DNA of 64,000 nucleotides. Origin: Candidatus Peregrinibacteria bacterium CG10_big_fil_rev_8_21_14_0_10_55_24. GTDB taxonomy: Bacteria > Patescibacteriota > Gracilibacteria > Peribacterales > Peribacteraceae. A model generated the notes under the pieces. It made no database searches, had not been told where the DNA came from, and saw nothing but the letters and a program-made list of their open reading frames with translations. Below are positions 33,332 through 42,778 of the stretch, one piece after another. The stretch is taken from the NCBI GenBank assembly GCA_002772745.1, contig PFDV01000003.1, positions 124,001 to 188,000 of the forward strand, read 5' to 3'. Position numbers and translations under genes: made by a program. Every line of letters starts with the position of its first letter. The first letter of the stretch is position 1.

Positions 33332-33613
33332 ATGGATGTCATTCCCACGTCCACCCGACTCCGCTGTGCTTCGCCGGGCAGGAACGACCCGCCTTCGCCA
33401 ACGCTACGGCGGGCGAGAACTGGAAGTAATTTCATGCTCGTACGCATTTTGTCTTTACCCACGTCCAAACGACCGTCGAGCAGGGGCGCTTGTCTCCTGG
33501 CGTTCCAGGTGGGTGGCCGCATCCGCGGACCGCAATCCGCAGAGATTTGGCCTCCCTTGACGAGCGTTGAGGAGAAACGACTGCTCTAACGCGTCGTTGA
33601 GACAAGAGAAATG
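33332..33613. other. intergenic repeats between convergent genes
   Basis: Contains CCCGCC ... GGCGGG around TTCGCCAACGCTACG (about 33389-33416) and a further CGC/GCG-rich palindromic run (CCGCATCCGCGGACCGCAATC) near 33520. These resemble the REP-type segments at 17.4 and 46.4 kb. No gene seen. Confidence 0.45.
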
Positions 33614-34291
33614 CTACCGCTCTGCAATGGCACATGCGAGTACATTGGCGAAACCTGACTTGACCGCAGAGCGATCCCCACCCCGGTACGTCCAGTACTG
33701 GTTGTGCTGACAGCATGTGCACTCCGCTTGCCGTTCCAGGTGCTGTGGTTTAACCCCCAGCGCAAGGATCTGATGATCCGCTGCGGATCGCAGGTCAACG
33801 TGTCTCCCGTGGAAGTATACGGGGTCCATGGCGGGGAGTTCGGCAATGGGATCGGTGAATTCTGCGCAATGCGTACAGAGTGACGGCCCGGCAGCCATCA
33901 GGACTTCCTGCGGCGTGATACCCCATTCCTTGTGCAGCTGAGCGAAGAAAGCAGGTATGGCGCCGGCGATCAGTCCGCGCCACCCTACATGGAGCACGCC
34001 GATGACACCGCGCATGGGGGCGTACGCAACAAAAGATTGGCAGTCGGCTGTGCGCACGGTGAGCACGAGATTGCACTGATTCGTGATCACACCATCGGCC
34101 TGCTGCGTACGGGCAATGGGTCCCTCTACTCGGATGGTTGTGTTGCCATGCACCTGCTCCAGCCCGGCAATGTTCTCCATGCTCATACGATCGGCAATCA
34201 TCCGATCATTCTGAATGGCATCCGCTTTCACAAAGAGTGCGGTCGTCAATTCGGGGAACGCACGGAAGAGACGAAACGGCTGTGCAATCAT
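33614..34291 (-). CDS. pgeF: YfiH/PgeF-family purine nucleoside phosphorylase (laccase domain)
   Basis: 225 residues. Multicopper-oxidase-like fold with one zinc site; characterised members act on adenosine/inosine, and others edit cell-wall precursors. Signature residues are visible: EQVHGNTT, TVRTADCQSFV, GVLHVGWRGLIAGA and the late Cys cluster ECTCCQHNQYWTYRGG. It begins inside the end of nnrD (4-nt overlap), so the two are coupled. Confidence 0.88.
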   Translation of the reverse strand: MIAQPFRLFRAFPELTTALFVKADAIQNDRMIADRMSMENIAGLEQVHGNTTIRVEGPIARTQQADGVITNQCNLVLTVRTADCQSFVAYAPMRGVIGVLHVGWRGLIAGAIPAFFAQLHKEWGITPQEVLMAAGPSLCTHCAEFTDPIAELPAMDPVYFHGRHVDLRSAADHQILALGVKPQHLERQAECTCCQHNQYWTYRGGDRSAVKSGFANVLACAIAER

Positions 34292-35073
34292 GCACCGAGT
34301 GTACGCAGAAGCCCGGGGATCCTCTCGATGACATCATGCGCGGTGAAGGCGTACCCTTTCTCTGGGAAGAGTTCCTCAGCGGCACGCTTGATGGTACGCG
34401 ACGAAAGCACACTCGCCTCAAATGGTGTGAGATGCAACGCGATGAGTCCTGCAATCATGCCGGCGAGCGCATCGCCGGTTCCGCCGACGGTCAGGCCTGC
34501 GTTGCCGCCAGCAACATCTTCATGCTGCCCTGCAGGAGAGACAATGTGATCGGTTTGTCCTTTGAGGAGTATCACCGCCCCGAATTGCTCCGCCTGTTGA
34601 GCAATCTGCTTGGGCAGAAGTTCCATGCGTTCCAATTCTCCCAGGTGCGGTGTGAGCACGCTCGCCTTACCCCTGAGGAGTGAGAGCGTTTTTGGTTGTA
34701 ATGCAGTGGCATCCAACACCAGCGTGCAACTGGCACCTTCGATGATTTCCATCAGTGCTCGCACACTTTCCTCGTTCCCGTGGTCGATGCCTGGCCCAAG
34801 GACTGCGCAATCCATGGTGGCGAGGAGCTCGAGGATCGGCTCCACGTCATGTCGGCCCAAATTTTCCCCTGCAAATGGGTGAACTTGTACATTCAACGAT
34901 GCGTTCTTGGCTGCATCCTCGTGGCACGCAGGCAATGCGAGGTAGAGAAGATCCACCCCTGTCGCCTCTGCGGCGAGCGCGGAAAAAATCGGAGCGCCGT
35001 GCATCGTGCGCGATCCACCGACGATGGCCACCTTCCCGTTTTCTCCTTTGTGCGAATCTGTGGAACGTTGCAT
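34288..35073 (-). CDS. nnrD: ADP/ATP-dependent NAD(P)H-hydrate dehydratase
   Basis: Repairs hydrated NAD(P)H. The 261-residue ribokinase-fold protein has KVAIVGGSRTMHGAPIFSAL (about 14-33), the HPFAGENLG region, TPHLGELERM and the signature GGTGDALAGMIAGLIAL (about 191-207) with the catalytic Asp. It lacks the NnrE epimerase domain. TATGAT lies 6 nt before the ATG at 35073, consistent with a leaderless start, although GGAGG is also present further upstream. Confidence 0.9.
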   Translation of the reverse strand: MQRSTDSHKGENGKVAIVGGSRTMHGAPIFSALAAEATGVDLLYLALPACHEDAAKNASLNVQVHPFAGENLGRHDVEPILELLATMDCAVLGPGIDHGNEESVRALMEIIEGASCTLVLDATALQPKTLSLLRGKASVLTPHLGELERMELLPKQIAQQAEQFGAVILLKGQTDHIVSPAGQHEDVAGGNAGLTVGGTGDALAGMIAGLIALHLTPFEASVLSSRTIKRAAEELFPEKGYAFTAHDVIERIPGLLRTLGA

Positions 35074-35094
35074 GTATATATCATACCTCCTTTC

Positions 35095-36231
35095 CTACTT
35101 TCCTACGAGTTGGGGATAACAGGAACCATGGTGTTTGTATATCTCCGCGACAACATCTGCTACTTGTCTGCGAAACCGTGAGGAGGAGAATCGCTGCGCG
35201 TGTGCACGAATGACCCTTGGATCGAAAGTGTGCTGCGTAAAGACCCTCATGGCCTCGTAGAGCGCTTCTACTGTTTGCTCGTGAAAGAAGATACCAGTTT
35301 TCTCTGCTTCTACAGTATCAAGCGCACCACCCCTCGCGTATGCGATCACCGGAGTGCCGCAGGCCTGAGCCTCCAAGGGCACGATGCCCGCATCCTCATG
35401 TTGAGGGAGGAAGAGAGCACGGGATTCGGAGTAGAGCGCAGGAAGATCTTCTTCGGGGACATAGCCCAGGAACTCCACGGTGGGTCCTGCCATTTGCTTC
35501 AGTCGCGCCTCTTCGGGGCCCGTGCCGGCAATACGCAGCGAAACGTTATGCGTGTTTGCACAGGCAATGAGAAGATCAAAACGTTTGTAGGGGACCAACC
35601 GTCCAATGGCGAGGTATGGTGCGGCATTGCCACGTGCGTCGCTGCTTAAGGGAAATTGGAAAAACCGGTCCTGCACAGGCGGGTAAATCACCGTACTCTC
35701 GCGACCGTACACGGAACGGATTCGATTCTGTGTCTCGGTAGAATTGGCCAGGAAGCAGTCCACGCGTTTCTCCGTAGTCAGATCCCAGCGTCGTAGTGAT
35801 GTGAGCGCACGCTTCAGGCGGCGATGAAGGATACGAGGGAAACGCGAACGCCGCAGGTACTCATTCTCCATCTCCCAGGCATAACGCATGGGAGTGTGGC
35901 AATAACAGACATGTACGGCGGTACTGGGTGGGATAATGCCTTTTCCCACGGCATGCGATGAACTCAAGATGATGTCGTATGCGGAAAGATCAATTCCCTC
36001 CAGTGCTCGTGGCATCCACGGAAGCAGCAAACGGTGGCGTTTGCCAAGCAGGCGGTACCACCGTTGCAGCTTCGTGACGCGAATGTCTGCATGGTCGAGC
36101 GGACCCAATGCTCCAATATTTGCTACGGTGGTGAAGATCGGCGCATCGGGCCACAGTTCGTGGAATTCCGCAATCACATGCTCAGCTCCGGCATAAATAG
36201 GGAGCCAGTCGGCGACAAGGGCAATGCGCAC
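35095..36231 (-). CDS. GT4-type glycosyltransferase
   Basis: 378 residues from GTG 36231 ([20 protein letters not shown]). GT-B fold: N-terminal acceptor domain with [18 protein letters not shown] and [12 protein letters not shown], a C-terminal nucleotide-sugar domain with [43 protein letters not shown] and [20 protein letters not shown] (EX7E-type site). Likely transfers a mannose or related sugar in surface-glycan synthesis. The upstream gap contains the TCAGGTCAGGA-type inverted repeat. Confidence 0.88.
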   Translation of the reverse strand: MRIALVADWLPIYAGAEHVIAEFHELWPDAPIFTTVANIGALGPLDHADIRVTKLQRWYRLLGKRHRLLLPWMPRALEGIDLSAYDIILSSSHAVGKGIIPPSTAVHVCYCHTPMRYAWEMENEYLRRSRFPRILHRRLKRALTSLRRWDLTTEKRVDCFLANSTETQNRIRSVYGRESTVIYPPVQDRFFQFPLSSDARGNAAPYLAIGRLVPYKRFDLLIACANTHNVSLRIAGTGPEEARLKQMAGPTVEFLGYVPEEDLPALYSESRALFLPQHEDAGIVPLEAQACGTPVIAYARGGALDTVEAEKTGIFFHEQTVEALYEAMRVFTQHTFDPRVIRAHAQRFSSSRFRRQVADVVAEIYKHHGSCYPQLVGK

Positions 36232-36283
36232 GGAGGCAGTATGCAGGAAGAAGAGAGGATGCTCTAGTGCGGGGTTTGGCAGG

Positions 36284-36350
36284 TCAGGAGAATCAGGGGG
36301 TTTGTACAACTGTCCTGACCTGACGAAACCTCCCAAAACCTCCCAAGCCT
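36284..36350. repeat. inverted repeat in the divergent gap
   Basis: GGCAGGTCAGGA (about 36278-36289) faces TCCTGACCTGACG (about 36313-36325), followed by AAACCTCCC repeats related to those at 6040-6095. Confidence 0.45.
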
Positions 36351-36357
36351 CTTACGC

Positions 36358-36363
36358 TATCAT
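36358..36363 (+). promoter_or_regulatory. -10 box of the FtsQ-like gene
   Basis: TATCAT, 6 nt before the ATG at 36370. Confidence 0.5.
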
Positions 36364-36369
36364 GTCCCC

Positions 36370-37290
36370 ATGTCCCTGCGACCTGCCCGGCGTTTGCCGC
36401 GCCGTTTCAACAGGCCTGTCACACGCGAGACCAAACTCCTGGTTAAGCGCCGAAACCGTACAACGCGACGGGTCACGGATCGCGTGCGCAAGATCCAGCG
36501 CAGAGGAGGACGGTTGCTGATTGCCGTGCGCAAGTCGTTCATGCAGTGGTTGATTCTCGTTGGTGTGGGACTCGTACTTCTCATGGGTGGGCTCTTCGCA
36601 TTTTCCCCTATTGTGCGGATTCGAGAAATTCGCGTGGTACGCACGAATGCGCGTTTGGATATCGAGGAAGTGCAACACATACTTGCTCCTCTCTTCGGCA
36701 GGCATCTCTTTTTTCTCCCTGAGTACGAAGTGACGAATCTGCTGAAGGATGCGTTATCGGATCTGCAGGAAGTGGAGGTATCCAAGAGGTATCCGTCTCT
36801 TCTGCATGTGCGCATTGCCTTGGACCCCATCGTCGCGCGCTTGCGTATTCTTAGTCCGGAAGATGCTGCCGATCCTCAGGATTACACGGGATCCGGAGCC
36901 GGAATTGATTTCCTCACAGAGCGAGGTATCTACATTGTGGCTCCTATGTTGGAAGTTCCCGTCGAAATTCCAACAATCAATCTGGTGGACTGGGGCGTAC
37001 GGCCGGAGCCTGGCACCGAACTTCTCATCCCGGAGTTTCTCGATCGCATCGCGCAGACGGAACGAGCACTCCTCCAGCAATTCGGTCATCACGTGCAGGC
37101 GACGACCGTGTATCTGCGTGCACAGGAGTATCACCTGCAGATCGACCAGGGCAGAGAACTCTGGTTCGACACCGCGAGCACCATGGATAAGCAACTCCTT
37201 CGCTATCGTACATTTCTGCGCAATGTGCCTCTCGATTCCGTGCAGACATATGTCGATCTTAGGCTCACGGATCGCGTGATATACAAGTAG
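36370..37290 (+). CDS. FtsQ/DivIB-like POTRA protein
   Basis: 306 residues: a very basic cytoplasmic N-terminus (about 1-55), one TM helix (about 58-78, QWLILVGVGLVLLMGGLFAF), then a POTRA domain (SPIVRIREIRVVRTNARLDI, KYPSLLHVRIA) and a FtsQ-like beta domain. It fits the topology of the divisome scaffold FtsQ/DivIB. Followed by a PBP-type carboxypeptidase and LysM-M23 protein, forming a cell-wall cluster. ftsA and ftsZ are not in the window. Confidence 0.78.
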   Translation: MSLRPARRLPRRFNRPVTRETKLLVKRRNRTTRRVTDRVRKIQRRGGRLLIAVRKSFMQWLILVGVGLVLLMGGLFAFSPIVRIREIRVVRTNARLDIEEVQHILAPLFGRHLFFLPEYEVTNLLKDALSDLQEVEVSKRYPSLLHVRIALDPIVARLRILSPEDAADPQDYTGSGAGIDFLTERGIYIVAPMLEVPVEIPTINLVDWGVRPEPGTELLIPEFLDRIAQTERALLQQFGHHVQATTVYLRAQEYHLQIDQGRELWFDTASTMDKQLLRYRTFLRNVPLDSVQTYVDLRLTDRVIYK

Positions 37291-37376
37291 AAGTGCTTGA
37301 CCGCGGGGTCGTGCATTCCCTGTAAAATGGTTGACCAGCCTTTCCCTTTGGGGGGGTTCTGCGTATCCTGCATGGG

Positions 37377-38255
37377 ATGGTTCGACCACTCCTTGCAGCC
37401 TTGCTCTTAGGCATGCTGCCTGCATCCACAGTGCCCCTTGATTCAGATTCTCTTGCAGGTTTTCTGCAGGTGAGTATTTCGCCTCCATCGGAAGCGATTG
37501 ACGTAGAGGAACGCCTGTCCGCGTCCGGAGTAATCATCGCCGATGTTGCAGGGGGGCAATCTCTGTACCGCAAGCAAGCCGATGTCCGCCGGCCCATGGC
37601 GAGTCTGACCAAGCTCATGACGGCGCTTCTGATTGTGGAGCACCACACGATGGATGAGTGGGTAACGGTTCCCGTAGCTACGGGGCGCGTTGAAGGGAAT
37701 AAAATTTACCTGCCGCCCGGGGAGCAGTTTACCGTGGGTAATCTCCTTTCTGCGCTCCTCATTGCCTCCGCAAATGATGCGGCGGAAGTACTGGCGATCT
37801 ACCACAGCGGATCGGTTTCTGCATTTGTAGAGGAGATGAATGCCCGTGCAGGTGCCCTGGGGCTTAAAGATACGCAGTATGCCAATCCCTCCGGTCTTGA
37901 CAGTTCCCTGCAGTGGTCCACCCCGCAGGATCTGACATGGCTTGCGAGCTTTGTTCTGCGTAAGCCTGAGATTCGCGAGCGCATGGGCAAGCGTGGCACG
38001 CGCATCATCAGTCGGCAGGGAAGCACCATTCCCCTGACACACACGCACGCGCTCCTTGGAACAGAGAGCGAGGTCGTTGCCGGCAAAACGGGAACGACGA
38101 TGGGAGCGAAAGAGTGCCTCCTTTCCGTGGTGGATGCTGGCGGACACGAATATGTGGTGGTGTTGCTCCACTCTTTGGAACGTTACAAGGATATGCTCAA
38201 GATTCTTTCTGCCATTGAGCAGCGGGCATCCGAAACCGCAACTGCGCTCCTCTAA
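37377..38255 (+). CDS. D-alanyl-D-alanine carboxypeptidase (peptidase S11)
   Basis: Trims the terminal D-Ala of peptidoglycan stem peptides. 292 residues with signal peptide; the three penicillin-binding motifs are SLTK (Ser76-Lys79), SAN (131-133) and KTG (237-239). It ends after the catalytic domain, with no clear C-terminal membrane anchor. It is 9 nt upstream of the LysM-M23 gene, which suggests co-transcription. Confidence 0.92.
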   Translation: MVRPLLAALLLGMLPASTVPLDSDSLAGFLQVSISPPSEAIDVEERLSASGVIIADVAGGQSLYRKQADVRRPMASLTKLMTALLIVEHHTMDEWVTVPVATGRVEGNKIYLPPGEQFTVGNLLSALLIASANDAAEVLAIYHSGSVSAFVEEMNARAGALGLKDTQYANPSGLDSSLQWSTPQDLTWLASFVLRKPEIRERMGKRGTRIISRQGSTIPLTHTHALLGTESEVVAGKTGTTMGAKECLLSVVDAGGHEYVVVLLHSLERYKDMLKILSAIEQRASETATALL

Positions 38256-38264
38256 GATTCTGCA

Positions 38265-39314
38265 ATGGTAACGAATACGACCATTCGTTGGCTCTCTGTG
38301 CGGGTGCGCCTCACGTGCCTTGGATTCTTGGTCGTTGCATCGCTCCTTCCGCCCTACGTTCCCGAATCGGCGTTGGCATCGCCGGAACTTGCAGTCACAA
38401 CGCCGCAATTTCTCCTTGTTGAGGACGGATTTCTGATGAAGTCGTCTTCCCTGACGCGTCAGGGGTCTCGTCGCGCCTACGCGGAGGGGATCATCCACAC
38501 CGTCAAGGAGGGAGAGAGTCTGGAGCGTCTTGCCAATCGTTACGGCGTCGTCGTGGACACCATTCGGTGGGCGAATAATCTTAAGGAACAGGCAGCCATT
38601 CAGCCGGGTGATGAACTCCTTATCCTCCCCGTGGATGGGATTCTCCACACCGTGAAACGTGGCCAAAACCTGACGCAAATTGCCGAACTCTACGATATCC
38701 CTGCAGAGGAAATTGCTGCGCAGAACAAGGTGCAGGGTGGATTCCTGCTTGCGGGACAGGAACTCATCATCCCCGGGGGAACGCCCATCACGGGTGAACC
38801 GACTGTCATCGCCTCTGCTGAGCCTCCTCCGCAGTCGCCCCCAACATCTGGCCAGCCACCCACCGCGAAACCGCAACCTGCCGCAGAACCTCCTCCCGCA
38901 GCCCAGGAACCGACGACATTTACCGATACCCCCACCAGTGGGGTGCTCCAAAAGCCGTGTTCCGCCGAGTGCTTTATCACGCAGTACTACCATTCGGGTC
39001 ACTATGCATTGGATTTGCAGGAGCGCGGAGGCGGTCCGATCTACGCCGCCGAAGCGGGGACGGTGACTCGCGCCGAATACGGTTGGAACGGAGGATTCGG
39101 CAACGTCATCGAGATTGATCATGGCAATGATCTTGTGACGCTGTACGGACACAACAAGGAGCTCTACGTGGAAGTGGGCGACACCGTGTATCGCGGCCAG
39201 GAAATCGCGTGGATGGGGAACACCGGTCTCGTATATGGTAAAACGGGAATCCACGTACACTTTGAAGTGCGCCTGCAAGGCATGAAGAAGAACCCGTTGC
39301 TCTACATTCAGTAA
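38265..39314 (+). CDS. secreted LysM + M23 peptidase
   Basis: 349 residues. Signal peptide (about 1-42), two LysM repeats (IIHTVKEGESLERLANRYGV, ILHTVKRGQNLTQIAELYDI), a Pro-rich linker (about 180-225), and an M23 domain (YYHSGHYALDLQERGGGPIY; zinc ligands His and Asp in this motif, LYGHNKELYV and HVHFEV). A peptidoglycan hydrolase or activator that binds glycan strands. Part of the cell-wall cluster. Confidence 0.92.
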   Translation: MVTNTTIRWLSVRVRLTCLGFLVVASLLPPYVPESALASPELAVTTPQFLLVEDGFLMKSSSLTRQGSRRAYAEGIIHTVKEGESLERLANRYGVVVDTIRWANNLKEQAAIQPGDELLILPVDGILHTVKRGQNLTQIAELYDIPAEEIAAQNKVQGGFLLAGQELIIPGGTPITGEPTVIASAEPPPQSPPTSGQPPTAKPQPAAEPPPAAQEPTTFTDTPTSGVLQKPCSAECFITQYYHSGHYALDLQERGGGPIYAAEAGTVTRAEYGWNGGFGNVIEIDHGNDLVTLYGHNKELYVEVGDTVYRGQEIAWMGNTGLVYGKTGIHVHFEVRLQGMKKNPLLYIQ

Positions 39315-39397
39315 GAGCGTTTTTTCTCTGCGGTATGAGAAATACTTGAAAAGGTTGTTCTCTGCAAAGGACGGCGTAAGCTCCTCCTCCTGTCTGT

Positions 39398-41590
39398 ATG
39401 GAACAACAATCATCTTCTTCTCCTGACGAGGTCGAGACGTCCGCTCCCTTCTGGACGAAAGTTGGCGCGCCGCGTCCTGGTGCCCCGGATGGTGATCGGG
39501 TCGCGGTACTCGATGTCTATGAACCCACGTATGTCCCGGCGCAACTGCGCTGTACGGAAGAGGAAGTGGAAGAGCTCCGTGCGCGGGGACTGACAAGCGA
39601 CGGAGAGTACGCGCTACGACGTACATTTGGCGCAGGGTCCATTACGGACATGCAGGAAGTTGCACGCAGCGCAATCACGGAGGGCGGATTCGTTGGGATT
39701 CAAACGCTGCCCAATACCGATTCCGGGCCAAGGCAGACCTCAGCATGCCCGTATCTTTCCGGCATGTTCGGCAAGGATCCCAAAGATGTAGATCTCCTTG
39801 GCGTGGCTGCACTCCGAGAATTCCCGAGCGTGTTTATTGAGCTCGTCAACGCGCGCGGCAAGCAGATGCGCCGGGACGAGAAGAGGATGTGCGAACATCA
39901 CCAGTACCATCACGCACACCTACGTGCGTTCAAGCTCGCCGCTCTGCGCATCGCGTACGATCGCATGATGGAGGATGGAATGAACGCGGAATTCGAAACG
40001 TTCTGGGAGAAACACGCCCGGGACAGTGACAGACTCCTCGACTGTGCAGTAACCATGGTATTGGAGGAGCGATTCCAGGCGTCGTGGTTCGAGTGGCCCG
40101 AGGAAATCGCATGCAAGAAACCGATAGAGCTGCTGCAGGAGGATGCATCGCTCGCGGAAGATGCTCGTTATCTGCTCTATGTGCAGTGGGTTTTGCAAGA
40201 ACAGTGGAGTGATTGCTCTACAGCAGTGCGTGCCGTCGGAGGTCATATGATTGAGGATCGCGCTTACTCCGTTTCCCGCCGTACCCCCGAAGTTTGGCGC
40301 GATTGGCGCGAACAGCACATGGAGGGAAAGCAGGGCGTCTTCCATATTGGCCCCGATCGCCAGCCCACCTACTCCACTGGCGTCAACGTGGCGGGAGATC
40401 CGTACGGTCCGCAGAAATGGGGGCACGTTGTCCCGAGATTCATAGAGAACCCCGACGGGGTCATTGACTACATTGTCGAAACCATCGCGCAGGACGAAGG
40501 ACGCATCGATATCCGCCGCGTTGATCATGCGCTTGCGTGGATTTGGAAGTACTACCGCGTTCCGTGGGAGAAAAATGCGAGCGAAGGGGAGTACTTTCAT
40601 GCTCTCAAGGAGAAGATCTTCAATCGTCTGCGTGAGCGTTTCCCTGATGTGTACTGGATTATTGAAGATGTCGGTTACACGGACGGTGACGTCCTTCGGA
40701 CACAGCAGTGGCTGGGGCTCGGGCCGTTCAAATCGTTCAAATGGGCCCCGGGACACAACGGTAGCCTCGATCCCCTGTACCGCTCTCCCAAGGAGGCTCC
40801 TCCGTCCGCCGTCGTGCTGGATGATAACGCCGACCTGCGCGCGTTCGAGGTGTGGTTCTTGCAGTTGAGCCGGGAGAATAGACGGCACTACATCGGAGAG
40901 ATTTACGGTCAAGAGCATACGGATGAGCGATTCCATCGGCATGTGGTGCAGGGCGAGCGCCACGACACCGAAGCAGTGTTACGCTGGTTGATGCGATCCC
41001 GCGCACACATCGCGGTGACAACGCTGCAGAGTGCGGGGAACAGCGTCGTTGCAGATGATCGCGACGAGAATTCCCCCGGTCTGGAACATCCGCAGTTCTG
41101 GCAGTTGCTTTCTCGCCTGGAGCGCGGCGATCTTCCAGAAGTCTTCGCGATGACGCGACATGTAATAGAGGAAACGCGCAGGGAAACGCGCGAAATCCTC
41201 AGCCCAGGGAGCTTGCAGGTTCTCGCACTCTCCATGCGCCCGGGTCAAGGGCAGTACGTCAAACAGGGAGGGACATTCATTCTGCGCATTGCCTGCAATC
41301 GGCCGCCGCAGGCAGATACGCGTATCGAATGTAATGCACAGGAGGGGAATCGCGACGGTGTACACCTCATTCGGCCGCAGGAAGGAGGTCTTTCAGAGCC
41401 ATGCATTACATCCTGTGCGCGTTACCAGGATGGCACGTATGTCTGGGAAATCGCCGGGACCGTAGCGCAGGACGCGCAGTCGTGGGCAGTGATTGAACTC
41501 TCTCCGTGCATTGTCGAAGGGGAAGAGCGTCATGCACTGTGCTTGCCGGAGGACAGGCTCTACATTCAGGTACAGCCGGAAGGAACGTGA
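39398..41590 (+). CDS. divergent 4-alpha-glucanotransferase (GH77)
   Basis: 730 residues. A GH77-like barrel is indicated by GFVGIQTLPNTDSGPRQTSA (compare the usual W..lP..P.g...SPY), NVAGDPYGPQKWGHVVPR, the nucleophile motif RVDHALAW with Asp376, the acid/base motif WIIEDVG with Glu423 and a late NSPGLEHPQFWQLL. Catalytic Asp and Glu are present, but motif spacing is unusual and the 100-residue C-terminal domain is extra. Would transfer alpha-1,4-glucan chains in glycogen or maltodextrin use. Glycogen genes are not in the window. Confidence 0.75.
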   Translation: MEQQSSSSPDEVETSAPFWTKVGAPRPGAPDGDRVAVLDVYEPTYVPAQLRCTEEEVEELRARGLTSDGEYALRRTFGAGSITDMQEVARSAITEGGFVGIQTLPNTDSGPRQTSACPYLSGMFGKDPKDVDLLGVAALREFPSVFIELVNARGKQMRRDEKRMCEHHQYHHAHLRAFKLAALRIAYDRMMEDGMNAEFETFWEKHARDSDRLLDCAVTMVLEERFQASWFEWPEEIACKKPIELLQEDASLAEDARYLLYVQWVLQEQWSDCSTAVRAVGGHMIEDRAYSVSRRTPEVWRDWREQHMEGKQGVFHIGPDRQPTYSTGVNVAGDPYGPQKWGHVVPRFIENPDGVIDYIVETIAQDEGRIDIRRVDHALAWIWKYYRVPWEKNASEGEYFHALKEKIFNRLRERFPDVYWIIEDVGYTDGDVLRTQQWLGLGPFKSFKWAPGHNGSLDPLYRSPKEAPPSAVVLDDNADLRAFEVWFLQLSRENRRHYIGEIYGQEHTDERFHRHVVQGERHDTEAVLRWLMRSRAHIAVTTLQSAGNSVVADDRDENSPGLEHPQFWQLLSRLERGDLPEVFAMTRHVIEETRRETREILSPGSLQVLALSMRPGQGQYVKQGGTFILRIACNRPPQADTRIECNAQEGNRDGVHLIRPQEGGLSEPCITSCARYQDGTYVWEIAGTVAQDAQSWAVIELSPCIVEGEERHALCLPEDRLYIQVQPEGT

Positions 41591-41665
41591 GTGCGCGGAA
41601 AGCAGAGGTTGACGCAGATACACGATGCTTTCGCGCATGGGACATCCGCCACTCCCAATATCCGT

Positions 41666-42727
41666 TTACCTCCGCCACACAGCACGAGCGCCCCTCCACG
41701 CGTACTTCGCCACAATAAGCAGGATGAAGAAGTACAGAACGTACTGCAGGATCACAAGGACGGTAGTGATCAGGTTGATGGAGACATCTTGCACGACAGT
41801 ATTGAGGTCACGGACAAACCCTTTTACTGCGGCTTTCCACGAGTCTCTGATGTCCTTGCCGTCCACAAATTTGTCCTCTTCCACAGAAATGGAGAACCGC
41901 GTGTAGTCCAGGCGATCGATCTGATCCGCCATCGCGCGTTGCATGCGATCCAGTTGCTCGCTCACGGAGATGCGCTGCTGTGTGAGGCGCTCGATCATCT
42001 GTACCTTGCTGTCGATGACCGTTGCAAGACTCTCGGCATCACGCGTGTTCCTTGCCAATGCCTCGATCTCCGCGTAGGCCTCCTTCGCACTCTCAAAAGT
42101 CTCGTCTATTGCAGCCATCTTCTGTTCCAGAATTTCCAGTTCACTGGTGTAATCCTCCACCAACCGCTTGATGGTGTACGTGTTCGCAGAAAGCGTATCG
42201 GGATTGAGACCTTCGATGATGGCCAGTAATTCTTCCGTGAACGCTTTTTCCACCTTGAACGCGTAGTAGCACCCGCGCTCGTAGCGATTGGCATTCTCAA
42301 AAATGACCTCTCCTCTGGTCTTCAATGCCTCAATCTCGCCGCAGGTGTCCTCCAGATCCCGCGTCTTGATGGTGCCGTTGTACTCCGTCACCTCGTACTC
42401 TTCCGCATCGGGGCCTACAGATCCCTCATCCTGCGGTATGGGAACGGAGCTTGGGCTGGGAACGGAGCCGCGCGTAGCGGCCATGCCCATGTCCATCTGA
42501 GCATCATTGCTTTCATAGTACCCCATCTCCTCGGAAAACTTGGCCGCTTGCTCATTGAGCATCGTGCCCGTGTTCCTCAGTAGTGGTTCAACGGTGGATC
42601 CCACAAGCCGTATGGCAAATACCACCACGATGACTGCTGCCAGCGCGGTGAAGAACACCTTCACGGCTGCAGCGGGCCTTGCAACGATCTGTGCGATGAA
42701 TTCTCTGATAGGCACGCAATAGAGCAT
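41666..42727 (-). CDS. DUF4349-type membrane protein with long coiled coil
   Basis: 353 residues from the ATG at 42727 (42754 is also in frame). N-terminal TM (VKVFFTALAAVIVVVFAIRL), an exported region with EVTEYNGTIKTRDLEDTCGE (the DUF4349 beta start), a coiled coil (about 180-275) with LTQQRISVSEQLDRMQ, YTRFSISVEEDKF, and a C-terminal TM (ITTVLVILQYVLYFFILLIV). Topology resembles a periplasmic sensor or envelope protein. Function unknown. Confidence 0.75.
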   Translation of the reverse strand: MLYCVPIREFIAQIVARPAAAVKVFFTALAAVIVVVFAIRLVGSTVEPLLRNTGTMLNEQAAKFSEEMGYYESNDAQMDMGMAATRGSVPSPSSVPIPQDEGSVGPDAEEYEVTEYNGTIKTRDLEDTCGEIEALKTRGEVIFENANRYERGCYYAFKVEKAFTEELLAIIEGLNPDTLSANTYTIKRLVEDYTSELEILEQKMAAIDETFESAKEAYAEIEALARNTRDAESLATVIDSKVQMIERLTQQRISVSEQLDRMQRAMADQIDRLDYTRFSISVEEDKFVDGKDIRDSWKAAVKGFVRDLNTVVQDVSINLITTVLVILQYVLYFFILLIVAKYAWRGARAVWRR

Positions 42728-42778
42728 AGCGTTCCTCTCGTGGGGAGACAACATGTCCCATATTGCCTGCCAATTCCA

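Noticed and set aside
37443-39626. Very long minus-strand frame (727 codons) opposite the carboxypeptidase and LysM-M23 genes
   Set aside because: Both sense genes have complete catalytic motifs; the antisense product has no domain and an Arg/His-rich composition typical of shadows in GC-rich DNA.
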